From assembly GCF_002951835.1 (NCBI RefSeq), contig NZ_CP019448.1, forward strand, positions 496,001 through 560,000: a DNA stretch of 64,000 nucleotides, given 5' to 3'. The position numbers and the translations under genes were made by a program. A model generated the notes under the pieces. That model was not told the origin of the DNA, ran no database searches, and worked only from the letters and a program-made list of their open reading frames with translations. Position 1 is the stretch's first letter. Every line of letters starts with the position of its first letter. This DNA comes from Simonsiella muelleri ATCC 29453. GTDB taxonomy: Bacteria; Pseudomonadota; Gammaproteobacteria; Burkholderiales; Neisseriaceae. Shown piece by piece: positions 34,012-41,081 of this stretch.

Positions 34012-34162
34012 CCGCGATATTGTTGACAAATTAATGCGTTGGGAAGACCCACCGTCATTGGAACACCTGAATATGGTGCAAACGCTGGGATTGCAAGCCT
34101 TGTTGAGCATTATGCAGGACATTCACAGCAATAAAGATGCCACATTGCAGACAATTCATTAA
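33944..34162 (+). CDS. Phage protein of unknown function, 72 residues
   Basis: The product starts MTTVTIQLIQLEYGIGVRVEG and is acidic, with a helical C-terminal half (LEHLNMVQTLGLQALLSIMQDI). TGGGAGCAAAAGC precedes the ATG. It overlaps the end of gam in another frame. Confidence 0.6.
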   Translation: MTTVTIQLIQLEYGIGVRVEGIDRDIVDKLMRWEDPPSLEHLNMVQTLGLQALLSIMQDIHSNKDATLQTIH

Positions 34163-34188
34163 ATCTTGTTTAATTGGAGTTTAAAACC

Positions 34189-34461
34189 ATGAATAAAGCT
34201 GAATTAATCAAAACCATCGCTACTGAAAGCGGCTTAACCCAAACGCAAGCCAATGATGCGTTAAACGCATTGTGCAAAGTCGTAATTGATGAATTGTCTA
34301 TTGGTGGCGAAGTGAATATTGTCGGTTTCGGTCGCTTTTATGTGGCTGAACGTGCTGAACGTATGGGGCGCAATCCGAAAACGAGCAAACCTGTCATGAT
34401 TCCTGCCACTTGCGTGGCGAAATTCAAAGCAGGCAAAACGTTAAAAGACGCAGTTGCTTAA
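34189..34461 (+). CDS. HU-family DNA-binding protein
   Basis: The 90-residue protein has the complete HU/IHF fold: MNKAELIKTIATESGLTQTQANDALNAL, VNIVGFGRFYVAERAERMGRNPKTSKPV, and KFKAGKTLKDAV. HU bends DNA and in Mu assists transpososome assembly, so a phage copy next to gam is sensible. TTGGAGTTTAAAACC precedes the ATG at 34189. A DUS follows the stop. Confidence 0.92.
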   Translation: MNKAELIKTIATESGLTQTQANDALNALCKVVIDELSIGGEVNIVGFGRFYVAERAERMGRNPKTSKPVMIPATCVAKFKAGKTLKDAVA

Positions 34462-34536
34462 TTTTTTAATCAAAATAGGCAATGTATTTTCAGGCAGCCT
34501 GAAAACACATTGCCTAAAAACAAAGGAAAAAATATC

Positions 34537-34974
34537 ATGGCAAGAATGACTTACGAACAAAGGCGACAAGGCTTAATCGCCAAAATCCACGTTGCCAAAA
34601 CACAGCTTGCGCTGGACGATGACAATTACCGTGCCATTTTGCAGCGCGTTACGGCAAAATCCAGTTGTGCAGAAATGAACTTGCAAGAATTGCAGCGCGT
34701 GATGGCGGAAATGGAGCGTTTGGGCTTTTAAACCGACCAAAAAATCCATTGGGCGCAAGCCATTGCATTTTACTGATGTATCTGATTTAATGGCGAAATT
34801 GGGTAAATTATTGCAATTAACCGAAAAATCATGGGCATACGCCAATGGTATGGCAAACAAATGTTCCAAAAAGACAACGTCAATCAATTAAATGCGGCGG
34901 AATTACGCAAATTAATTGCGGCGTTAAATTATCATTATTTGAAAGTGCAGGCGAAACAAGCAAAAAAAGCATAA
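34537..34974 (+). pseudogene. gemA: GemA/Mu gp16-like regulator, broken by two frameshifts
   Basis: Frame 1 gives MARMTYEQRRQGLIAKIH through to MAEMERLGF and stops at 34732. The family then continues in the next frame (KPTKKSIGRKPLHFTDVSDLMAKLGKLL, SWAYANGMANK). After about 34863 it continues back in the first frame (MFQKDNVNQLNAAELRKLIAALNYHYLK). Dropping one T from TTTT at about 34728-34731 and adding one A to AAA near 34858-34861 restores a single reading frame. Both are homopolymer slips. AAGGAAAAAATATC precedes the ATG. Confidence 0.75.
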
Positions 34975-34979
34975 AAAAA

Positions 34980-35066
34980 TCCGCCAAACAACATGGTCGG
35001 CGGACGGTAAAAATTTAAACTAAATCAAATTATATCATAAACTTATCAGAAAGAAAGCCGACCATG
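34980..35066 (+). promoter_or_regulatory. Mutually exclusive RNA stems upstream of mor
   Basis: TCCGCC (34980-34985) can pair with GGCGGA (34999-35004). Alternatively, CATGGTCGGC (34992-35001) pairs perfectly with GCCGACCATG (35057-35066), covering the ATG of a short frame. The two stems share bases 34999-35001, so they exclude each other. Confidence 0.45.
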
Positions 35067-35129
35067 AAAAACCTTTATTTTTTTGAACAAGATTTGCCTC
35101 AATTGTGCCGTACCCAAAAAGGAGTATAA
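35064..35129 (+). CDS. Candidate leader peptide before mor, 21 residues
   Basis: MKNLYFFEQDLPQLC and RTQKGV, ending in a TAA one base before the mor ATG. Its last codons (AAAAAGGAGTATAA) contain the mor ribosome-binding site, so translation of the short frame would affect mor initiation. Its own ATG is buried in a possible 10-bp stem. Confidence 0.4.
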   Translation: MKNLYFFEQDLPQLCRTQKGV

Positions 35130-35130
35130 A

Positions 35131-35583
35131 ATGCAATTAAATCAAGATGATTTTGTTGATTTGAAGCACCTGCTGCCGCCAAGTTTTGCTGGCTTAGTTG
35201 AGGTGATTGGTTTGGCTATGGCGTTTGAATTGGTGGAAAAATTCGGCGGAACAACGTTCCCAATTGGCAAAAACAAAACCAATCAAGGCAAAGTGTTACA
35301 TCATCTTTTGGCGGAAATCATCGGCGAAGACAATGCCGATAAAATTGAAATTGCATTAAATGGGCAGCGCGAACTTTATGTCCCCAAGTGCCAAGCTGCG
35401 CTGTTAACGTGCAGAAATCGTGAAATTCGCCGACAATTTGATGAGTTAACCACACGCCCGAATTATCCAATGACAGGCGTTTGCGCTGTTAATAATTTGG
35501 CGCGTGAATACCATTTGAGTGCGCGCCAAATATGGAATATTGTCAATAGTGGCGAAACCATGCAGCAGAGCTTATTTTCGTAG
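35131..35583 (+). CDS. mor: Mor-family middle transcription activator
   Basis: Mor switches on middle promoters in Mu. The 150-residue protein has the family layout: an acidic dimerisation half (LKHLLPPSFAGLVEVIGLAMAFELVEKFGGTTFPIG) and a C-terminal helix-turn-helix (NNLAREYHLSARQIWNIVN). AAAAGGAGTATAAA is a strong ribosome-binding site. A terminator hairpin follows. Confidence 0.88.
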   Translation: MQLNQDDFVDLKHLLPPSFAGLVEVIGLAMAFELVEKFGGTTFPIGKNKTNQGKVLHHLLAEIIGEDNADKIEIALNGQRELYVPKCQAALLTCRNREIRRQFDELTTRPNYPMTGVCAVNNLAREYHLSARQIWNIVNSGETMQQSLFS

Positions 35584-35594
35584 CTAATTTTCAG

Positions 35595-35636
35595 GCAGCC
35601 TGAAACTGGGAAACTGGTTTCAGGCTGCTTTTTTTT
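35595..35636 (+). terminator. DUS-cassette terminator after mor
   Basis: GCAGCCTGAAAC, loop TGGGAAACTG, GTTTCAGGCTGC, then eight T. Near-identical cassettes lie at 36384 and 49717, all inside the prophage. Confidence 0.8.
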
Positions 35637-35660
35637 GTGGTGCAAAAATCAAAAAAAGAT

Positions 35661-35689
35661 TTGATAAAGGAACAAATAGAACCTATAAT
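35661..35689 (+). promoter_or_regulatory. Near-consensus sigma-70 promoter in the prophage
   Basis: TTGATA, 17-base spacer, TATAAT, ending 33 bases before the ATG at 35723. It needs no activator by sequence, so it may be active in the lysogen. Confidence 0.7.
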
Positions 35690-35722
35690 TTACGCATCAA
35701 CAACAAACCAACAGGAAACAAT

Positions 35723-35965
35723 ATGATTCACAAAGAATTAAGACGTGCCACTCAGCGTAAGGATTGGGATACAGTACAAAAACTAGAAAATATCCTAAAC
35801 AGCAAAATAGACAGGCGAATTAAAGCAGAAACCTTGTTAAAAATCCAACAAGAACGCAAAAAAATGAACTATGATATGCGTTTATCATTCAGTCAAATTT
35901 TATTCGGTGCGGTGGGTGCAATGACGGCTTTGGTGGCAATCATCAAAAATTATCTAAATAAATAA
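35723..35965 (+). CDS. Small membrane protein behind a consensus promoter, 80 residues
   Basis: The first 50 residues are charged and helical (MIHKELRRATQRKDWDTVQKLENIL...). Residues about 55-76 form one membrane helix (SFSQILFGAVGAMTALVAIIKNY). ACAGGAAACAAT precedes the ATG. The function is unknown; its own strong promoter makes a role in the lysogen, such as exclusion, possible. Confidence 0.6.
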   Translation: MIHKELRRATQRKDWDTVQKLENILNSKIDRRIKAETLLKIQQERKKMNYDMRLSFSQILFGAVGAMTALVAIIKNYLNK

Positions 35966-35997
35966 TAGGAGCAGCCTCGAAAGGGGCTGAATGAAAC

Positions 35998-36153
35998 ATG
36001 AAAAAAAGTGCATATTATCAAGAAAAAAAACAAATTGATGCAGAATGGAACAAGCTAAGTAAGCGAATGGACTGGGTGGTTAAATACCGCTTTAAAATTT
36101 GGCTGGTGCAGTTTACCTTGATTGCTTTGTTATTGTGGTGGGTATTGACATGA
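35998..36153 (+). CDS. Small phage membrane protein, 51 residues
   Basis: The product begins MKKSAYYQEKKQIDAEW and has a C-terminal membrane helix (FKIWLVQFTLIALLLWWVLT). The spacing to AAAGGGG is long; an ATG at 35991 fits that site better but gives only 15 residues in another frame. The stop overlaps the next start (ATGA). Confidence 0.5.
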   Translation: MKKSAYYQEKKQIDAEWNKLSKRMDWVVKYRFKIWLVQFTLIALLLWWVLT

Positions 36154-36359
36154 CTTACCCCGAAATTGGGTACACGCCTGCCAATTTGCGGCATTGGATT
36201 GAGCAGCACGGCTTAACACAAGCGCAAACGGCTGAATATTTAGGTGTGCAAACGCGAACGGTACGAATGTGGCTAACAGAAACAGATAAAACCAGCCACC
36301 GCGATATGCCGTTGGAAAAATGGAGATTATTGCAACAATATCAAAAATCTGAAGTGTGA
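36150..36359 (+). CDS. Helix-turn-helix protein, 69 residues
   Basis: MTYPEIGYTPANLRHWIEQH is followed by a clear HTH (LTQAQTAEYLGVQTRTVRMWL). It resembles small phage XRE-type regulators. It is coupled to the upstream membrane protein through ATGA and followed by a DUS-cassette terminator. Confidence 0.75.
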   Translation: MTYPEIGYTPANLRHWIEQHGLTQAQTAEYLGVQTRTVRMWLTETDKTSHRDMPLEKWRLLQQYQKSEV

Positions 36360-36383
36360 TAATGGCTTGTTGTTGATGGAAAG

Positions 36384-36425
36384 GCAGCCTGAAACTGGGA
36401 AACTGGTTTCAGGCTGCTTTTTTTG
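36384..36425 (+). terminator. DUS-cassette terminator before the lysis genes
   Basis: Same hairpin as at 35595: GCAGCCTGAAAC, loop TGGGAAACTG, GTTTCAGGCTGC, then a T-run. Confidence 0.8.
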
Positions 36426-36511
36426 TGTGGCTGAATTGAAGTGTTATTAGAACGGTTTGGCTGTTTTTCATGACAAAATGACTGCAAAATTAAACAACTG
36501 GATTGATAAAT

Positions 36512-37162
36512 ATGAATGAAACTCAACTCGCCCAACAGTCCATCGCGCAAACGCTGGCAAACAGCGCATTTTTCGCGCATATCCGTGAAAAATTGTTTTC
36601 AGGCAGCCTGAATCAAAGTCAGGTAGACGGCTTAAATTTACTGGTGCTTTCATCGGTGGAACAAGGCTTAAATTTGCAACAAATCGCGTATGTGTTGGCA
36701 ACCGCTTACCACGAAACCGCCCGAACCATCAAGCCTTTGGAGGAATATGGCAAAGGCAAAAACTACGATTACGGCAAATGGCAAATCAACAGCAATGGCG
36801 TGAAATATTGTTTCAAAGATGGCTCGCGCAGTTCGGTTTACACGCAGGACGAGTGTCCGCATTTGTTTTATGGGCGCGGTTTTGTGCAGCTAACTTGGCG
36901 CAACAATTACGCCAAAGCAGGCGCAAAAGTGGGTGCAGATTTAGTCACGCAACCTGACCTAGCCACACAGCCCGAAACCGCCGCCAAAATCATTGCTTGT
37001 GGCATGGCAGAAGGTTGGTTCACAGGTAAACGGTTGGCAGATTACATTACTGATAGCCGTTGCGATTATGTCGCTGCTCGCCGCATCGTGAACGGTACCG
37101 ACAAAGCAGATTTGATTGCTGGCTATGCACGGATTTTTGAAACCGCTTTAAACGCGGTTTAA
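36512..37162 (+). CDS. Endolysin, glycoside hydrolase 19 type
   Basis: The 216-residue enzyme should cleave peptidoglycan glycan strands at lysis. Signatures are VLATAYHETARTIKPLEE (first catalytic Glu), FYGRGFVQLTWRNNYAKAG (substrate-binding), and DYVAARRIVNGTDKADLIAGYARIFE. No signal peptide is evident, so a holin or SAR-like route is needed. A DUS is read as FSGSLNQS. It begins the lysis cassette. Confidence 0.9.
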   Translation: MNETQLAQQSIAQTLANSAFFAHIREKLFSGSLNQSQVDGLNLLVLSSVEQGLNLQQIAYVLATAYHETARTIKPLEEYGKGKNYDYGKWQINSNGVKYCFKDGSRSSVYTQDECPHLFYGRGFVQLTWRNNYAKAGAKVGADLVTQPDLATQPETAAKIIACGMAEGWFTGKRLADYITDSRCDYVAARRIVNGTDKADLIAGYARIFETALNAV

Positions 37163-37178
37163 AGCCAGTTTAAAAGCT

Positions 37179-37535
37179 ATGGAAAATTTCAAACAAGGTG
37201 GCGCAAACCTACCACCACCTGCCCCCCAATATCGCTCGCACACGGTTTTACCGCCACAAAGTCCCCAAATCGCGCCACAAACCGTACAGTCCGAGACTGT
37301 TTCAGGCAGCCTGAAAAAATGGCTCGGCGGAATGGTCAACAATCCGACTACAGGCGCATTGTCGCATGACAAAGTGTGGGCAAACGTGGCGGCTGGCGTG
37401 ATGACGTATCAGTTTGCCACAGGCACACCTGCCGAATGGCAATGGTGGGCGTATGGGGGCATGGTTGGCGGCTATGGGCTGGCACGGCGAGCGATTGCAG
37501 CAGTACAGCAAACTTCTGAAAAGAAAGAGAAATAA
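37179..37535 (+). CDS. Membrane protein of the lysis cassette, DUF2644-like
   Basis: The 118-residue protein has a Pro/Gln-rich N-terminus, then MVNNPTTGALSHDKVWANVAAGVMTYQFA and WWAYGGMVGGYGLARRAIAAVQ. These two membrane segments and the NPTTGxLSHxKxW pattern resemble DUF2644 proteins of Mu-like prophages in Neisseria and Haemophilus. A holin-like role is inferred from position. It overlaps the next start by one base. Confidence 0.65.
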   Translation: MENFKQGGANLPPPAPQYRSHTVLPPQSPQIAPQTVQSETVSGSLKKWLGGMVNNPTTGALSHDKVWANVAAGVMTYQFATGTPAEWQWWAYGGMVGGYGLARRAIAAVQQTSEKKEK

Positions 37536-37900
37536 TGCTTTTGTTTTTATTAAAAAAATACCGAACAGATTTGCTGATTATTTTGCTTGTATCTGTTTGT
37601 GTGAGTGCATTGATGGGACTGGGCTACCATTTTGGCAGCCTGAAAACAGAACATCACTATCAACAAATCCTGCTCAAACAAGCGCAAGAACATCAAGCAA
37701 AACAATCAGTTTGGCTCAAACAAGCCGAACAAATCAGCCAACAACAGCTTGAATTTCAAAAGCAAAGCGAAATTCAAGCCAATGAATTGAAAAAGGAAAT
37801 TCAAAATGTTATTGCAAAAGACCGCGCTAACGGCACTCATGATTGCACTTTTGGCGAGTACAGCTTGCAGCACTACAAAAAATCACTCGGTTACGAGTAA
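37535..37900 (+). CDS. Rz-like inner-membrane spanin
   Basis: An N-terminal anchor (LLIILLVSVCVSALMGLGYHFG) precedes a periplasmic coiled coil (QQILLKQAQEHQAKQSVWLKQAEQISQQQLEFQKQSEIQANELKKEI). The o-spanin gene starts inside it in the +1 frame, the classic Rz/Rz1 layout. Confidence 0.8.
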   Translation: MLLFLLKKYRTDLLIILLVSVCVSALMGLGYHFGSLKTEHHYQQILLKQAQEHQAKQSVWLKQAEQISQQQLEFQKQSEIQANELKKEIQNVIAKDRANGTHDCTFGEYSLQHYKKSLGYE

Positions 37901-38066
37901 ACCTGTGCCACAAGCCTTGCTCGTGATGCCACAACGTCCCGAACCGCCACAAAACGGCTCACAAGAAGCGATTTTGACTCACGCGGTGGCATTTGGGCGT
38001 TACGTGAAAAATTTGGAAAATCAATTGCGTGGCTGGATTGACTGGGCTATGGAGCGCAAACCATGA
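37806..38066 (+). CDS. Rz1-like outer-membrane spanin lipoprotein
   Basis: MLLQKTALTALMIALLASTAC is a lipoprotein signal (STAC). The mature part is Pro-rich (VPQALLVMPQRPEPPQNGS), as in Rz1. It overlaps the 3' 95 bases of the Rz-like gene and, through ATGA, the next gene. The pair would fuse inner and outer membranes at lysis. Confidence 0.8.
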   Translation: MLLQKTALTALMIALLASTACSTTKNHSVTSKPVPQALLVMPQRPEPPQNGSQEAILTHAVAFGRYVKNLENQLRGWIDWAMERKP

Positions 38067-38374
38067 CCTACTGGCAACAAGTCAATCGCGTACTTACCAA
38101 ACATCGCGCCAAAATGGAAATGGGCAAAGCGCAAGCCAAGCGACAAGAGCGGTTTGTGGAATGGGTGGAAAGTGTGTTGTACAAAAACCATGTTCGCCAC
38201 GACCGCTTTGTAAACGATGATTTTGATGTGATTTTTTACTTGAATGGTTTTTCAGGCAGCCTGAAAAGTTTGTTTCCGCATTTTTGGGTGGAAGAAGACG
38301 GCGCGGAATGGGTCATGTGCAATCCGAATATACCTGAAATTCAAGTGATTATCCGACTGGAGGCAATGCCATAA
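38063..38374 (+). CDS. Phage protein of unknown function, 103 residues
   Basis: The product begins MTYWQQVNRVLTKHRAKMEMG; a basic helical N-terminal half is followed by a strand-rich part (FDVIFYLNGFSGSLKSLFPHFWVEEDGAEWVM). A DUS encodes SGSLK. Its stop codon sits where the next gene should start. Confidence 0.6.
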   Translation: MTYWQQVNRVLTKHRAKMEMGKAQAKRQERFVEWVESVLYKNHVRHDRFVNDDFDVIFYLNGFSGSLKSLFPHFWVEEDGAEWVMCNPNIPEIQVIIRLEAMP

Positions 38375-38661
38375 ACGCACAACAATTTCTCACAATTGAA
38401 TGGGCGTTTGGCTTGGTTATTAGTATTGCGATTACGTCTTTGTGGCGTTATGTCAATTCGCAAGCCGAAATAGACAAAGAATTAGCGCGTGATATTAAGC
38501 ACTTAACCACAAAATTGTACGAAGTGGAAAAAAGCTACCAAAGCAAAGACGATGCCCGACGCGAAAGCGAAGAAATCAAAAGATTGCTCAAAGAAATCAA
38601 AGATGATGTGAAAGAAGTCAGCAACCAAATCAATCAAAAGGCAGATAAATCATGCTCGTAA
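38371..38661 (+). CDS. DUF2730-like phage membrane protein with apparent ATA start
   Basis: The protein resembles Mu gp25-type DUF2730. It has an N-terminal membrane helix (TIEWAFGLVISIAITSLWRYV) and a charged coiled coil (LARDIKHLTTKLYEVEKSYQSKDDARRESEEIKRLLKEI), ending NQKADKS. GGAGG lies exactly seven bases before ATA AAC GCA, where INAQQFLTIEW would begin. TTG at 38413 is the first standard alternative start, but it would fall inside the membrane helix. Confidence 0.65.
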   Translation: MNAQQFLTIEWAFGLVISIAITSLWRYVNSQAEIDKELARDIKHLTTKLYEVEKSYQSKDDARRESEEIKRLLKEIKDDVKEVSNQINQKADKSCS

Positions 38662-38870
38662 ACCAAGACCCAATATTGCAAGCCTTAAAAGAAATTCAGG
38701 CAAAACAAGATGTAACCATTGCCAAACAAGACGATTTGGAAAAACACATCAAGCAAATCCACGATGATTGCAAAAAAACCGCGCGTACCAATGGCGCGGT
38801 AGCAGGTGCGGTGTCGGGTGGTTTGGTGGCAACGGGCATCACTTTAATCAAAGCGAAATTTGGCATTTAG
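38652..38870 (+). CDS. Small phage protein with C-terminal membrane segment, 72 residues
   Basis: Residues 1-45 form a charged helix (ILQALKEIQAKQDVTIAKQDDLEKHIKQIHDDC). Residues 48-68 are Gly/Ala-rich and hydrophobic (GAVAGAVSGGLVATGITLI). It overlaps the previous gene by ten bases. Position matches Mu gp26. Confidence 0.65.
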   Translation: MLVNQDPILQALKEIQAKQDVTIAKQDDLEKHIKQIHDDCKKTARTNGAVAGAVSGGLVATGITLIKAKFGI

Positions 38871-38878
38871 GAGACACA

Positions 38879-39382
38879 ATGGCGCACCCAAAAGAAAAAC
38901 GCGATTTGGTTCGCCGTAAGTATGTCTTTGAAAATCAACCATTAGAATTGGCAGCGACTTTTTCAGGCGTGCCATTGGCGACCGCTCGGACATGGAAATA
39001 CGCCGCCAAAGAACAAGGCGATGATTGGGATAAAGCGCGTTCTGCTCATTTGTTTGCAGGTGGCGGCATTGAAACAGTTGGGCAAACCATGCTGGCTGGT
39101 TTTTTGGTGCAATATCAATCTACTTTTGAAGATTTGGAAAAAGCAGAAAACATTGCCCCAATTGAAAAATCCAAAGCATTAGCCAGTTTGACCGATTCAT
39201 ACCTCAAAGTCATCAATGCAACCAAAAAAATGCTACCCGAAACGCAGGCTGCTGCTGTGGCTGTGCTGGTCGTGGAAGCATTATTGAATCACATCAGCGA
39301 AGTTTATCCCGATAAATTACAAGATTTTGCCTTGATTTTACAAACTTTTGGGACTGTCATTGAAAGGAAATTCGGTGGCTAA
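38879..39382 (+). CDS. DUF1804 protein, probable small terminase (Mu gp27-like)
   Basis: The 167-residue protein starts MAHPKEKRDLVRRKYVFEN with a helix-turn-helix-like segment (LELAATFSGVPLATARTWKYAAKEQG), then a helical body and SLTDSYLKVINATKKMLPETQ. DUF1804 proteins precede the large terminase in Mu-like phages and act as the DNA-recognition subunit. TTAGGAGACACA precedes the ATG. Confidence 0.85.
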   Translation: MAHPKEKRDLVRRKYVFENQPLELAATFSGVPLATARTWKYAAKEQGDDWDKARSAHLFAGGGIETVGQTMLAGFLVQYQSTFEDLEKAENIAPIEKSKALASLTDSYLKVINATKKMLPETQAAAVAVLVVEALLNHISEVYPDKLQDFALILQTFGTVIERKFGG

Positions 39383-41024
39383 ATTCAGCGAAAAAATCAG
39401 TTTAACCGAACTGAAAAAACGAATGGCGCAGGTGCGCGAAGAAGCCCTACAACGCATTGAATTGCATGAAATTGAGCTGTCCAACGACCCAGCCGAAATC
39501 GCCAAACGCCGTGCCATTGTCTTGAAAGGCGATGAAACGGCGTTTCGTTTTTTCTGCAAAACGTATTTGCCGCACCATTTTCCCGATGGCACGGAATCGC
39601 TGTTTCATGCGTGGGCGTACAAAACGCTGCCTGAAATGACCGCAGAGCCTGAAGCCATTTCACAATCGGTTGCTGCACCGCGTGGCGAAGCCAAAACCAC
39701 GCAGGTGGTTCAGGCGAACAGTTTGTTCAATGAAGTTCGCAATGTGAAACACAATACAGTTATTGTGTCGGACACGGAAGAGCAATCCGATGAAATCATT
39801 GAAACAATTAAAACCGAATTGACCGATAATCCCATGTTGCGCTTGGATTTTCCCGAAATATGTGGACAAGGTGCGCGTTGGCGCATTGGCGAAATTTTGA
39901 CCCGACAAGGCAATAAATTCAAAGCCTATGGTTCGGGTCAGAAAATTCGTGGTGCGAAAAAGAAAAATAAACGCCCCGATGCGGTTTATTTGGACGATTT
40001 GGAAAATGAAGACCATGCCGAAAATCCGCGTTTGCGCGACAAATTAGAAAAATGGATTGCGCGTGTGATTCAGCCACTTGGCGAAGCGGGCAGCAAAATT
40101 GACATCATTTATGTTGGTACAATTTTATGTAAAGACAGCGTGTTAGCGCGGATTATGAAAAATCCGTTTTGGCGCAGCGTGCTGTTTAGCGCGATTGTGA
40201 AATACCCCGAGCGCATGGATTTGTGGGAAGAATGGGAAAACATCTATCGCAACACCCCTAAAATCAATCAACAAAACGAAAAAGCCGCCCATGCTTTTTA
40301 TCTGAAAAACGAAGCGGAAATGTTGCGTGGTAGCAAAGTGAGTTGGGTTAAACGCCCATTACTGACTTTAATGAAAATCCGTGCGCGAGATGGCTTGGCG
40401 GCGTTTCAATGCGAGTATCAAAACGAACCGAGCGACCCTGAAAGCGAAATCTTTTCAGGCTGCATTGACCAAAGTTACTACCGCACTTTGCCACATGATG
40501 TGGTGTTTTATGGCGCGGTAGACCCATCATTGGGCAAAAAAGGCAAAGGCAAAGACCCGAGCGCAATTTTGGTTGGTGGCTATCAAAAAAGCACGGGCAT
40601 TTTGTATGTGGTTGAAGCCAAAATTAAAAAGCGTGTTCCCAGTTTGATTATTCAAGATGTGATTAAATTACAAAAAGAATACAACTGCCAGCTTTGGGCG
40701 GTGGAAACCGTGCAATTTCAAGAGTTTTTCAAAGATGAATTGGTCAAAGAATCTGCGAAACAAAGCGCACACGTCCCAGCCAAAGGCGTGAAACCGAATA
40801 CGGAAAAAGAATTGCGCATTGAGAGTTTGCAACCGCATTTTGAAAACGGTTTCATTAAATTATTGCCTGAACAGCGCGAATTGATTGCCCAGTTACGCCA
40901 TTTCCCCAATCACGACCACGATGACGGTGCAGACGCGCTGGAAATGTTGTGGAAACTGGCGACCAGCAACAGCGCAGGCAGCAGCATTGAGCCAATCTCC
41001 ATGTATGACAATTGTCCCTATTGA
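39375..41024 (+). CDS. Large terminase (Mu gp28-like)
   Basis: This 549-residue DNA-packaging ATPase/nuclease begins at GTG 39375 (VAKFSEKISL), eight bases inside the small terminase gene, with AAAGGAAA upstream. The N-terminal ATPase region includes VAAPRGEAKTTQVVQ (Walker-A-like), TVIVSDTEEQSDE and AVYLDDLENEDH (Walker B). The C-terminal nuclease includes FYGAVDPSLGKKGKGKDPSAILVGG and the acidic end HDDGADALEMLW. Length and order fit Mu gp28. Confidence 0.9.
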   Translation: MAKFSEKISLTELKKRMAQVREEALQRIELHEIELSNDPAEIAKRRAIVLKGDETAFRFFCKTYLPHHFPDGTESLFHAWAYKTLPEMTAEPEAISQSVAAPRGEAKTTQVVQANSLFNEVRNVKHNTVIVSDTEEQSDEIIETIKTELTDNPMLRLDFPEICGQGARWRIGEILTRQGNKFKAYGSGQKIRGAKKKNKRPDAVYLDDLENEDHAENPRLRDKLEKWIARVIQPLGEAGSKIDIIYVGTILCKDSVLARIMKNPFWRSVLFSAIVKYPERMDLWEEWENIYRNTPKINQQNEKAAHAFYLKNEAEMLRGSKVSWVKRPLLTLMKIRARDGLAAFQCEYQNEPSDPESEIFSGCIDQSYYRTLPHDVVFYGAVDPSLGKKGKGKDPSAILVGGYQKSTGILYVVEAKIKKRVPSLIIQDVIKLQKEYNCQLWAVETVQFQEFFKDELVKESAKQSAHVPAKGVKPNTEKELRIESLQPHFENGFIKLLPEQRELIAQLRHFPNHDHDDGADALEMLWKLATSNSAGSSIEPISMYDNCPY

Positions 41025-41081
41025 TTTTAAGCGGTTTCAGGCAGCCTGAAACGTTTAAACCTCATTTAAAACGAGTTTAAA

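Noticed and set aside
35991..36038. 15-codon frame MKHEKKCILS with better Shine-Dalgarno spacing
   Set aside because: Too short to support; could be a coupling frame for the 51-residue membrane protein but nothing else favours it.
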